Source of the DNA: Chryseobacterium antibioticum
Lineage (GTDB): Bacteria; Bacteroidota; Bacteroidia; Flavobacteriales; Weeksellaceae
Length of the DNA: 64,000 nucleotides
Direction: 5' to 3'
Assembly: GCF_012927325.1 (NCBI RefSeq)
Contig: NZ_JABBGI010000012.1
Location: 90,254 to 154,253, forward strand
Shown: positions 16,960 to 25,013 of the stretch, one piece after another
Position numbering within the stretch: the stretch's first letter is position 1
Layout: each line of letters starts with the position of its first letter
Position numbers and translations under genes: made by a program
Notes under the pieces: model-generated
Databases searched by the model: none
What the model saw: the letters and a program-made list of their open reading frames with translations, nothing else
What the model was told of the DNA's origin: nothing

Positions 16960-19900
16960 ATGTCAGCACCTATCCCATATACAGTTCAGAGCGGAGAAAC
17001 GCTGCAGGATATCGCTAAAAAACTGGGTATCAAAGACTGGACAAAGCTTAAACAATATCATAATGAGCAGGCTGGTTCCGGTCAGCAGACTTCAGATATC
17101 CCTTATGCAGGATTCATTCTTCAGACTCCGCCAAAGGATGAAATTTATACCATGAATGGTGAGACTCCTCCACCCGATCCTGTAGAAGAGCAAAAGAGTG
17201 CCGAACAGAAGCAAGATCAGGAAAAGAAAAAGGAGGAAGAGGAGAAAAAAGAAGAAAAAGCTTCCAAAAGTGATCATGACGGAAAATATTTTGTCGTCCA
17301 CAATGCAAAATGCGTGTGTGACAAAGCTGAAAATCCAAAACAAACTGCCGATTTACAGGTTACCACCCACTCCATTATTGTTCTGAATGATGAGCAGGGT
17401 AAATTAGCCGCGACCGAAGAGGATAAAACGTTTATCCCTCCCGCTGCCACCTTTGGAAAATGTAAATTGAAACCTTCATCGGGAGGTTACCTTCCCTGTG
17501 CTTTAGCTCCGGCTCCCAAATGGGCGAAAACCTATGAAAGCACACAGGTCATGGGCAAAAACACCCTTACGGAAATATCCGAACTGCAATGTACCGTAGG
17601 TGGAAAAATCACGATATTCAAGCATGGGCAAACCGATTCGGTAAGTAATGCCCATGCCGACAATACCAATCCGGTGGAACTTGCCATGGTCAATCCGGCA
17701 ATAGATCAGCCTAAGAAAAAAGAGGAATACCCTTCCGTTACCTCTATTGTTTTAACCAAAGTAGAAAACAGAACAGCTTTTAAAGAAATCGATTCTAAAA
17801 ATAAAAGCAGTATTATTTATCTCCGAAAAGATCAAGAAGCTTCTTTTAAGGCCAATCTGAAAAGCGGTAATAAACAACTTACTTCCTGGATGGTCTACAG
17901 CGATCATCAGGGGAAGAAAGAAAACAGAATTTTCCTGAGAGAACAAATCGGAACAGAATTTTCACAGAGCTTTGAAGGACTGGGAAAATTCAGAATAGAA
18001 GGTTATGGAAAACCTAAAAATCAGGATTTTGAAAAAGGAAAATATGACAAATGTGATCCTTCCTGCTCTATTGATGTAGAAGTGGTAGAAAATACGCTGA
18101 TTGATATTGAATGTACTTCCGCGGATTTTACTACACGAATCGATCCTTCCAAAAACAGAAAATTCCGGAAAGGAGTTCCTTCGGTTTTCAAAGCTAAATT
18201 TTTCATTCCCGATCTTACGGCAGAGGAAAAATCAAAACTTACACTATCGGTGCAGGACGGAAGTGGGAATACCATTACGGAAGGCGTTCAGGAGAATGGA
18301 GAGATCCTCACCTTCACGCCTAAAAACACCAAAGCAAAATATACCATTATAGCAAGATACACCAATGATCAGGGTGAAGTCATAGAAAAACAGATAGCCG
18401 GAGAAACGGAAGGCAATGCTGTATTAAGCATCAGTCATGGCGCGGAGGTTGTAAGACCAGGAACAGCTATGTCTTTCAGTGTTTCCAAGATGAAATATAA
18501 ATTCGGAGCAGATAATTCCCCGTACGACCTTACTTCTGAAGAATCTTCAGAAATCAAATGGAACCTTAACGGCATTCCTCAGGGAACCGGAAAAAGCTTC
18601 ACCATAGCAGGTTCCAAACTGATGGCTCCGGGAAAATACATCGTGGAAGCCTACAGCATCTCCGCCAACGCTACCGGAAAAAATGCAAAAAAAGAAGATG
18701 ATGACTGGCATTTTGAAGTGAAGGAAAATGACGTCGTTAGTTTTACCTTAAGCGGAACTCCGAAGGTAGGAAAACCGATAACAGCTACTGTTGATAAAAT
18801 GGTATTTGCTGATCTTCTCCCTAATGAAATCGTACACTGGCAAGGATTCTCTACCCCTGTTACCGGAAAATCCATAACTTTCACCCCGAAAACTCCGGGA
18901 ACTTTGAGTATAACCAGTAAAATAAAGGGTAAGGGTGTGACGCAAAAAGTAAATGTGGTACAGCCTGTTATTAATGATATCCAATTTACAGACAGCAACG
19001 GAAATAAAATTGAAAAAGCAAGCTGGGGACACAAAGTAAATATATGGATTGACCAAAATGGGCTTTCAAACGAAGAAATAAATGTAGTTCTCTGGGATAA
19101 TGATACAGTACAAGATGATCCTGTTAAGACCATTACAATTAATCCTTATGATGGAGGATTGATTCCGGTAACACTAGATTCATATATGAAGGATAAAGCC
19201 GGAAATCAAGGATTAATCTATGCAAAAGTTTCTGTCCCAAAATTGATTGCAACCGGAGAAGGGCAGAGCTTTCCCAAAACTTATAAACTGGACGTTCAGG
19301 ACAAAAGAGAAATATATAATGCCATCTTTGGAAGCGCTAATGGAAAAGAAAAACATACCATAGTAGACTATGATGAAATAAGTTATTTGTACGCCCATTC
19401 ACGAGGTATTTCAGCTAGTGAAAACCTCTACTTGGAAATTCGGGATTCAGTATTCGGCAAGGATCCCTTATTATTATTCCAAACCAATATAAAAGCAGAC
19501 CAAAGCGGAGTTATAAAGCAAAGAATAGTATGGAATAATATAAAAAACAAAGTAAATTCTCTCACCGTATATGCTATTATTAAGGAAAACAATAAGGAAG
19601 GAAAAGTATTATATGATGCAGACGGCGACTTCTCTATGGCAACTGCCAAACTAAAGAAAGGAAGTTCGTTGACAAAACTCGCAGAAAACAATGGTGCAGT
19701 CAAAGTAGGTGATGAAAAGATTGTAAAAAATACTGGAACATGTGTTTGTAGAGATTATGATTTAATTTGGGGCGGTCATCCCAATGTAAACTGTGAATTC
19801 AGGAAGAAAGTTGTAGAAATATGTAAAGATCTATGGGGTGAGGAAAATAAAATACAAATGGCCAATAACTTAATGGCTGTTTTCCGTTGGGAAAGTGGCG

Positions 19901-21036
19901 GAACATTTAAACCTGATGCTCCTAACCAAGCTGATTCTGGAGGAACGGGGTTAATACAGTTCATGCCAAGCACAGCAGCAGGTTTGCTTGGAAAGAAAAT
20001 TACTATAGAAAATGTTAAGAATTACTATGGAAAAAAATATAATAAAAAAACCAAACAAAAAGAAGATTGGTATTTAAAAAGAGTAAAAGAATTTGCTGAT
20101 ATGACAGCAATACAACAGTTAGATTACGTTAAAAAATATTTTGAACCTTTAAGAAATAAAACAGTTGAATTTGTTGATTTTTATCTGCAAGTATTATTTC
20201 CAGCATCCTCCCGTAAAGATGATCATATAGTTTTTGCGTCATCTTTAGATAAATTAACTACAAGGACAAATGAGCCTGAAAAACTAAGAAACTTAAGAGT
20301 AACTGCCTATAAACAGAATGACGGCTTAGATACTAATAAAGATGGTAAAATTTGGAAATCCGAAATTAAAGCAAAAGTCCAAGTTTATATTACCGAAGGA
20401 ACCGCAAATAAAGAAAGTAATTTTGAATGCGGAGAGAATAATGATAAAAACAATCCAGCAGAAATTTCATTATGTTCTAAGGATGGTTCGCAGTGTCTTG
20501 ATTATGCAGATGTATGGGAAAATCCAATAATAAGCAGCGACAACGGAGGAAAAAATAATAATAGATTTGATAAGGGATCCAGCAGAGGACATAAAGGCGT
20601 AGATATATTATCCGGGCCAATCTATAAAGAAGTACATTCATTAATGTGTGGTAAGGTAGAAAAAATAATTACCTCTTTTAAAACCAATCAATATGGAGAA
20701 AAAAAACTTGGTAATGTCATAAATATAAAGTCCAAAGACAAAAATGGAAATATAGTATATATATTATATTGTCATTTAGATAAAGTATATGTTGAAGAAG
20801 GAGAAACGGTCAAGCATGGTCAAAAAATAGCTTTATCAGGGTCTACTGGAAATGCATCGGATGGAAGTCTACCAAATGGAATTCCGGGTAGAGGTATAAA
20901 CAAAGAAAATTGGCATGTACATATTGAAGCATGTTCTAATGGAAGTGGGGCAGCTACTTTTTTTGGTAAGGATAGGTTACAGCCTGAAGATTATATGAAA
21001 ACAAAATTTGATAATAAAGGAAATGCAATTAAATAA
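16960..21036 (+). CDS. LysM-PAAR(DUF4280)-Ig-transglycosylase-M23 peptidoglycan hydrolase, T6SS effector
   Basis: 1358 residues. Domains in order: LysM (about 5-52, IPYTVQSGETLQDIAKKLGI); an acidic/basic K/E linker (75-105); DUF4280 PAAR-like tip domain (about 108-230, with paired Cys and GGYLPCALAPAPKW); a long run of Ig-like strands (about 260-900); a lytic-transglycosylase/lysozyme-like domain from about 945, with the probable catalytic Glu978 in RWESGGTFKPDA and GGTGLIQFMPSTAAGL; and an M23 endopeptidase with His1211 and Asp1215 (HKGVD) and His1319-Val-His1321. Both glycan and peptide bonds of peptidoglycan are plausible targets. G+C falls from 29/60 at 17461-17520 to 13/60 at 20041-20100, suggesting a transferred C-terminus. 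The next gene, a lipoprotein, overlaps its end. Confidence 0.82.
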   Translation: MSAPIPYTVQSGETLQDIAKKLGIKDWTKLKQYHNEQAGSGQQTSDIPYAGFILQTPPKDEIYTMNGETPPPDPVEEQKSAEQKQDQEKKKEEEEKKEEKASKSDHDGKYFVVHNAKCVCDKAENPKQTADLQVTTHSIIVLNDEQGKLAATEEDKTFIPPAATFGKCKLKPSSGGYLPCALAPAPKWAKTYESTQVMGKNTLTEISELQCTVGGKITIFKHGQTDSVSNAHADNTNPVELAMVNPAIDQPKKKEEYPSVTSIVLTKVENRTAFKEIDSKNKSSIIYLRKDQEASFKANLKSGNKQLTSWMVYSDHQGKKENRIFLREQIGTEFSQSFEGLGKFRIEGYGKPKNQDFEKGKYDKCDPSCSIDVEVVENTLIDIECTSADFTTRIDPSKNRKFRKGVPSVFKAKFFIPDLTAEEKSKLTLSVQDGSGNTITEGVQENGEILTFTPKNTKAKYTIIARYTNDQGEVIEKQIAGETEGNAVLSISHGAEVVRPGTAMSFSVSKMKYKFGADNSPYDLTSEESSEIKWNLNGIPQGTGKSFTIAGSKLMAPGKYIVEAYSISANATGKNAKKEDDDWHFEVKENDVVSFTLSGTPKVGKPITATVDKMVFADLLPNEIVHWQGFSTPVTGKSITFTPKTPGTLSITSKIKGKGVTQKVNVVQPVINDIQFTDSNGNKIEKASWGHKVNIWIDQNGLSNEEINVVLWDNDTVQDDPVKTITINPYDGGLIPVTLDSYMKDKAGNQGLIYAKVSVPKLIATGEGQSFPKTYKLDVQDKREIYNAIFGSANGKEKHTIVDYDEISYLYAHSRGISASENLYLEIRDSVFGKDPLLLFQTNIKADQSGVIKQRIVWNNIKNKVNSLTVYAIIKENNKEGKVLYDADGDFSMATAKLKKGSSLTKLAENNGAVKVGDEKIVKNTGTCVCRDYDLIWGGHPNVNCEFRKKVVEICKDLWGEENKIQMANNLMAVFRWESGGTFKPDAPNQADSGGTGLIQFMPSTAAGLLGKKITIENVKNYYGKKYNKKTKQKEDWYLKRVKEFADMTAIQQLDYVKKYFEPLRNKTVEFVDFYLQVLFPASSRKDDHIVFASSLDKLTTRTNEPEKLRNLRVTAYKQNDGLDTNKDGKIWKSEIKAKVQVYITEGTANKESNFECGENNDKNNPAEISLCSKDGSQCLDYADVWENPIISSDNGGKNNNRFDKGSSRGHKGVDILSGPIYKEVHSLMCGKVEKIITSFKTNQYGEKKLGNVINIKSKDKNGNIVYILYCHLDKVYVEEGETVKHGQKIALSGSTGNASDGSLPNGIPGRGINKENWHVHIEACSNGSGAATFFGKDRLQPEDYMKTKFDNKGNAIK

Positions 21037-22015
21037 AGCAATTTACACATTAGTCCTGTTTCTGTTCATTTCTTGTAAAGGAGATGCACAAAATCAACAT
21101 TCAGGAAAAAATGAAGAAAAAAAAGAAAGTAAAAGTATAGATTTCTTTAATAAAAAATTTGGAGATCCTCAATATTCATTAATTATTGACGAGTCAAACA
21201 TTGCAGATCATCCATTAAGATCTTACTTAGATTGTAATCAGTTAGGATATTTTACAATCCATTATATTCCTAAGACCGAGGTATTACAAAACTTTTGGAA
21301 AAATATTTTTTTAAAAGATTACGATTTTAATAATATTAATTTAGAAAAGGATAATGTAAAGATCTCTAATTTATTAAAAAATAAAAGCGATAATTATAAT
21401 ATTTTTTCATACCAAATTGCAAAAGAGTATTTAGATGGAAATTGTACTGAGGAGAGTATATATGCTAAAAAAGAAAGTATAGCATATATATATATTTATA
21501 ATTCTGCCAAAAAAAAATGGGAATTATTAAAAGATGTTAAATCAGAGGTGTTACCTCCTTATATTAATTCTGATTTTTTTAGAAATAACTTCCCTGAATA
21601 TTTTAAATCAGGAATTATAAAAAAAACGCCAATCAATCAAATACAATCTTCAAACAAAAAAGAAAATAATCTTTGGCAAGGCACTTATAAATTAAATATA
21701 GATTATGGAAAATTAGATAATGTCTCAGAAATGTCAATAGACTATGATATAGAGATTACTAATGGGAAGTGTACTTTTTCAGGAATGGGATACAAAACCT
21801 ACTTTACTGATTTATGCAAAATAGAAGAAAATGGAAATCAATTAACTCTAAAATATATAAAAGCAATCGATGGAGATGGCTTTTCTGACCATTCTAATCT
21901 TACTAATCTGGGTTCTATCATACATAAGGAGGGAAAATATTATTTAAAAAGCTCTATTGTAGCTGATAATAAATGGAATTATGATAAAGAGTTGTTGATG
22001 GTCAAGAAAGATTAA
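21023..22015 (+). CDS. Lipoprotein with C-terminal DUF5991-like domain, candidate immunity protein
   Basis: 330 residues from ATG 21023, chosen because AAAGG lies just upstream and a lipobox follows (LVLFLFISC, Cys18); a TTG at 21008 is possible. It overlaps the hydrolase gene by 14 nt. The N-terminal domain (about 40-180) is unrecognised and has conserved-looking Cys residues. The C-terminal domain (about 200-325) begins LWQGTYKLNIDYGKL and has CTFSGMGYKTYF and IEENGNQLTLKYIKA; the same pattern recurs in three genes downstream. A lipoprotein on the periplasmic face could block the incoming peptidoglycan hydrolase. Confidence 0.65.
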   Translation: MQLNKAIYTLVLFLFISCKGDAQNQHSGKNEEKKESKSIDFFNKKFGDPQYSLIIDESNIADHPLRSYLDCNQLGYFTIHYIPKTEVLQNFWKNIFLKDYDFNNINLEKDNVKISNLLKNKSDNYNIFSYQIAKEYLDGNCTEESIYAKKESIAYIYIYNSAKKKWELLKDVKSEVLPPYINSDFFRNNFPEYFKSGIIKKTPINQIQSSNKKENNLWQGTYKLNIDYGKLDNVSEMSIDYDIEITNGKCTFSGMGYKTYFTDLCKIEENGNQLTLKYIKAIDGDGFSDHSNLTNLGSIIHKEGKYYLKSSIVADNKWNYDKELLMVKKD

Positions 22016-22178
22016 AGTTGATTTAAATTTTCTTAAAAATATACCTACGCAACGAGTATTAAATGTTTACGCTTTCAATCTTCTAGAGTTTCTACTTTTA
22101 ATAAAAACAAAAAGGAAAATATTTATTTGCGTTTTTGAAAATCAAAAAAATGTGACAAGTTTAATATTAGACTATGCT

Positions 22179-22240
22179 ATTTTATTCAGTGGTCTAGAAT
22201 GAGAAGCTACATTTAACGAATGGATAAAATAGAGAACAGC
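22179..22240 (+). pseudogene. Degenerate coding scrap (copy 1) upstream of a lipoprotein gene
   Basis: In one frame the DNA reads ILFSGLE-stop-EATFNEWIK. It aligns with copy 2 at 23621, which reads ILF-stop-PGLGGEATFNEWIE. DNA identity is complete over 26 bp (22201-22226). Looks like the decayed 3' end of a gene now lost. The end is set by the next stop. Confidence 0.4.
22201..22226 (+). repeat. 26-bp direct repeat, copy 1
   Basis: The 26 bp starting GAGAAGCTACATTTAACGAA and ending TGGATA occur again, identical, at 23646-23671. Each copy lies at the boundary in front of a lipoprotein gene and contains an ATG (22220 here). It marks a duplication or recombination boundary. Confidence 0.85.
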
Positions 22241-22288
22241 CAAAGAATTGAAAGTTTATTTAAACCTATTAATGTAAATAAAGAAAAC

Positions 22289-22921
22289 ATGAATTTAAAA
22301 ATCGGATATTTTTTAATAATATCTATTTTGAGTTGTGAGAAATCAAACAATATAAATGAATTAAAAAATAGGGTATCTACAACCAGCAAGAATTCAATCA
22401 AGAACTCTAGTGAATTTAAATTTTTGGTCTCGATGCTAGAAAGAGATAGTGATAATAGACCGTCAAAACTAAAAATTGAAATCACTAAAGATTCAAACCA
22501 TATTCAAGATATTATATACAAACCAAATACCTGGGTTGCAATTAAAGATTCACTTGAGATTACTCAAATAGATTATTATAATAAAAATTTAAAAATACAA
22601 GAAGGAATAGAAGATTATCATGACTTCATTATTGCTGATTTTAATTTCGACAATCTTGAAGATTTTGCAATCTTATATGATTACGGAGGAAATGGCGGTC
22701 CTTCTTATTCATATTTCTTTCAAAATGACCAAGGACAGTTTATTGTAAATAAACAATTCCCTTTAAATGAGGGTAATTTCCCTAAAACTCTAGATAAAGT
22801 AAATAAAACAATAACACTTCGCAAACCTAGTGGCTGTTGTAAAATTAAAACAACGGTTTTTAAATTAAAAAAAGATAATAATTGGGAGATCCTTTCATCA
22901 AAAGAGGAGAATATGAATTGA
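22289..22921 (+). CDS. Lipoprotein, XAC2610-like/FG-GAP calcium-site domain, candidate immunity protein
   Basis: 210 residues from ATG 22289, chosen because it gives a lipoprotein signal at once (MNLKIGYFLIISILSC, Cys16); an in-frame ATG at 22220 lies inside the direct repeat and would bury it. The mature domain has FIIADFNFDNLEDFAILYD, a D-x-N-x-D-xxx-D calcium-type loop, followed by GGNGGPSYSYFFQ, and a C-terminal Cys pair (SGCCKIKT). This resembles XAC2610-type proteins; XAC2610 of Xanthomonas citri is the immunity protein of a secreted peptidoglycan hydrolase. It sits among other lipoproteins behind the hydrolase effector. The family match is by eye. Confidence 0.6.
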   Translation: MNLKIGYFLIISILSCEKSNNINELKNRVSTTSKNSIKNSSEFKFLVSMLERDSDNRPSKLKIEITKDSNHIQDIIYKPNTWVAIKDSLEITQIDYYNKNLKIQEGIEDYHDFIIADFNFDNLEDFAILYDYGGNGGPSYSYFFQNDQGQFIVNKQFPLNEGNFPKTLDKVNKTITLRKPSGCCKIKTTVFKLKKDNNWEILSSKEENMN

Positions 22922-22990
22922 TTTTGATACAAGTCTTTTTAGAGTATTGCTAACTAAATACAATACTCAAGTCAGAAAAAATAAAACGAA

Positions 22991-23434
22991 ATGAAAATAA
23001 AAATACACATACTCTTACTGACTTGCTTATTTTTTTTCTCCTGCGCTCAAGAAAACAAGAAAAGCGTTCATATTGAAAATCAAAAAATTTCAAGCAAATG
23101 GATAGGAAGCTTTAAATTTACCATAAATGAAACCGACAAAGATTGGAGAGCACATCAAGAGATACAATTAAAAATAACCGAAGATAGCATTGCATATTCG
23201 GCATCTGGTTTTCAAATTTATGATCTTTTTAGATTATCATCTGTAGAGAAAAATGGTAAACTATTTCTTCATTTTAGTGAGGCATTAGAAAATACAGAAA
23301 ACAGTACACTTAAAGAAACTAAGGATTTTGGTTTTATAAGTCTTGACAATGGAAAATATATATGGAACTCTCCTTATTTAAATACCAGATTTTCGGAGCG
23401 GGGTCCTGAATTATATGTGCTAAAAAAAAATTAG
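22991..23434 (+). CDS. DUF5991-like lipoprotein (array member)
   Basis: 147 residues with a clear lipobox (LLLTCLFFFSC, Cys18). The mature part is one copy of the domain seen at the C-terminus of the 21023 gene: SKWIGSFKFTINETDKDW, then IAYSASGFQIYDLF, then SVEKNGKLFLHFSEAL and a final strand. Divergent from the others but the same order of strands. Probably anchored in the periplasm. No effector gene immediately precedes it, so it is an orphan candidate immunity gene. AT-rich. Confidence 0.6.
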   Translation: MKIKIHILLLTCLFFFSCAQENKKSVHIENQKISSKWIGSFKFTINETDKDWRAHQEIQLKITEDSIAYSASGFQIYDLFRLSSVEKNGKLFLHFSEALENTENSTLKETKDFGFISLDNGKYIWNSPYLNTRFSERGPELYVLKKN

Positions 23435-23450
23435 AGATTCTTACTATTAA

Positions 23451-23540
23451 ACCTTCCCAGTAAAAGTATGGACAGAGAAAAACTTTGGAACTTTAACTTT
23501 TGATAAGGTAACTTATAACTTTATTGACAAATTAAAATAG
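23451..23540 (+). pseudogene. Short coding-like remnant
   Basis: An in-frame stretch of 29 codons ending in TAG reads TFPVKVWTEKNFGTLTFDKV and on to IDKLK. It has no start codon and is preceded immediately by TAA. Regular strand-like amino-acid composition suggests the surviving C-terminus of a gene lost by deletion, between two lipoprotein genes. Chance is possible at this length. Confidence 0.3.
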
Positions 23541-23611
23541 TTTTTGTAGCCCTCCTGTGGCAAGTACAATCTTAGTTTTAGAGTTTTAATCTTATAAATT
23601 GTAGAGGACAA

Positions 23612-23680
23612 AAAAAGAGAATATTATTTTAGCCAGGTCTGGGAGGAGAAGCTACATTTAACGAATGGATAGAATTATCG
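23612..23680 (+). pseudogene. Degenerate coding scrap (copy 2)
   Basis: Read in frame this gives KKRILF-stop-PGLGGEATFNEWIE; the TAG at 23630 could be a mutated CAG. It matches copy 1 at 22179 and, more loosely, a third scrap at about 24285-24330 (GLSTQETFHNENE). All three run into the start of an orphan lipoprotein gene, so they look like 3' remnants of displaced effector genes. Confidence 0.4.
23646..23671 (+). repeat. 26-bp direct repeat, copy 2
   Basis: Identical to 22201-22226. It contains the ATG (23665) that starts the next lipoprotein gene. Confidence 0.85.
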
Positions 23681-24207
23681 AAATTAAAATAACAAAAAAG
23701 TCATATCTAGTACTTATATGCCTATCTGCTATTTTTTCATGTAAAAATAGCAAAGCGTCTATTCCAGACAATAATGGTGGATTCTTTGAGAAAAGCACTG
23801 TTGCAGATACAATTACTTCAACAAAAAAAACTTCAACTTTAGTACAGAAATCTAATATTGATAAAAAATGGTATGGCATCTATAAAACTCGGTTAGATTA
23901 TGGAAAAATTGGTGGAATGAATGTGGGATGGGATCTAGAAATCAATATAAATAGTGATAATATTACTGCATCAGGAAGTGGCTATCAAATTGGATTTAAG
24001 GACGAGGTAACTGCAATGGAGGAAGGAAATAAATTAATATTAAAATATAAAAAGAATCTTGATGGTTATACCCTTGGAGAAAATATGAACCCTGAATTTA
24101 TATTGATAAAGGATAATCGTAATTTTTATATTCAATCCGAATGGATAGATTCCGATATTATTACAAAACCAGATAAAAATGGATTTAAAATTTCAAAAGA
24201 AAATTGA
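23665..24207 (+). CDS. DUF5991-like lipoprotein (array member)
   Basis: 180 residues. The only available ATG lies within the 26-bp repeat, giving ten extra residues before a lipoprotein signal (SYLVLICLSAIFSC, Cys26). The normal start may have been lost (an ATA occurs where MxKKSY would be expected) and replaced by the ATG of the repeat. The mature domain is the closest relative of the C-terminal domain of the 21023 gene: KKWYGIYKTRLDYGKIGGM, ITASGSGYQIGFKDE, MEEGNKLILKYKKNLDGY, then NFYIQSEWID. Candidate periplasmic immunity protein. Confidence 0.62.
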   Translation: MDRIIEIKITKKSYLVLICLSAIFSCKNSKASIPDNNGGFFEKSTVADTITSTKKTSTLVQKSNIDKKWYGIYKTRLDYGKIGGMNVGWDLEININSDNITASGSGYQIGFKDEVTAMEEGNKLILKYKKNLDGYTLGENMNPEFILIKDNRNFYIQSEWIDSDIITKPDKNGFKISKEN

Positions 24208-24284
24208 AGCGAGAAATCTAAACTCAACTCAACAATCAAAGACAATATACCGAAAACTCAATTCAATTAGCTGGAACTTAATAT

Positions 24285-24330
24285 GAGAACGAGGGCTATC
24301 TACACAGGAAACCTTTCATAACGAAAATGA
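24285..24330 (+). pseudogene. Degenerate coding scrap (copy 3)
   Basis: One frame reads ERGLSTQETFHNENE directly across the start of the next lipoprotein gene. It matches GLGGEATFNEW of copies 1 and 2 only at the protein level (GL..., E-TF, NE). DNA identity is weak. Confidence 0.28.
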
Positions 24331-24746
24331 AAAATTTAATACTAATTTTATGCTTATCAAGCATGTTTTCTTGTAGCAAGGTGCAGGAAAAGACCAATAC
24401 AAATACAACCTCAAAAGAATTTGGTTTAAATAAAGAGTGGAATGGAACTTATCATGCTGAGGCCATTAACAGAGACAATGCTAAAACAGCTTTTGATATT
24501 ATTATAAAATCGTTGGACAATATTTCAGTTAATATTAATGAAGATGGAAATAAAGAAAGTTATTCTAATATCAAAGCTGAAATAATTAATAAAGATAAAA
24601 TAAAAATCATCTATAATTCTTCATTTGAAAATGGTATGGGAACAATCTTTATCGAAAAATCTGATGATCAATTCTATATTTCTGGAAATCCTATATATTT
24701 TATCAATCCAGGAAATAATGAAATGCCTTTGACAAAACTACAATAA
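24327..24746 (+). CDS. DUF5991-like lipoprotein (array member, most divergent)
   Basis: 139 residues with lipobox MFSC (MKNLILILCLSSMFSC, Cys16). The domain follows the same plan (KEWNGTYHAEAINRDN, DNISVNINEDGNKE, INKDKIKIIYNSSF, QFYISGNPIYF) with much divergence. It is the last gene of the island. Candidate orphan immunity gene. Confidence 0.58.
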   Translation: MKNLILILCLSSMFSCSKVQEKTNTNTTSKEFGLNKEWNGTYHAEAINRDNAKTAFDIIIKSLDNISVNINEDGNKESYSNIKAEIINKDKIKIIYNSSFENGMGTIFIEKSDDQFYISGNPIYFINPGNNEMPLTKLQ

Positions 24747-25013
24747 GAAAATGCTAAAATTCTTGGTAAGCTTTCTCTTTTTGACCTTTATCTAAAAGGT
24801 AGACTACCCTTTATATACTATGACGCATTATAAGAAATAGAAAGATTTAATCCTTAAAATAGTTTTCCACAAAGCAATGTGGATAACTCTTAAAACACCG
24901 CACAAACACCTACAAATAAAAGAAATAAACAAATTAAAAATTATAGATATTATCCACAATTACCCATCATTTTCATGAATTTTTATGGATAACTTCAGAA
25001 TATCCTTAAAACA
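24747..25013. other. AT-rich intergenic region with clustered DnaA-box-like 9-mers
   Basis: No gene seen in the 319 bp between the lipoprotein array and ferritin. It contains two exact TTATCCACA 9-mers (24878-24886 as TGTGGATAA; 24950-24958), plus near matches TTTTCCACA (24863-24871) and TATGGATAA (24984-24992), all within 130 bp of very AT-rich DNA. This is compatible with DnaA binding. Genes converge on the region, which argues against a replication origin. Confidence 0.4.

Noticed and set aside
18651..19133. 160-codon minus-strand frame opposite the PAAR effector
   Set aside because: It lies wholly within a plus-strand gene with clear domains; no start signal or family features.
24747..25013. 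Chromosomal replication origin
   Set aside because: DnaA-box-like words are present, but flanking genes converge and no dnaA, dnaN or similar gene is nearby; kept only as a DnaA-box cluster.
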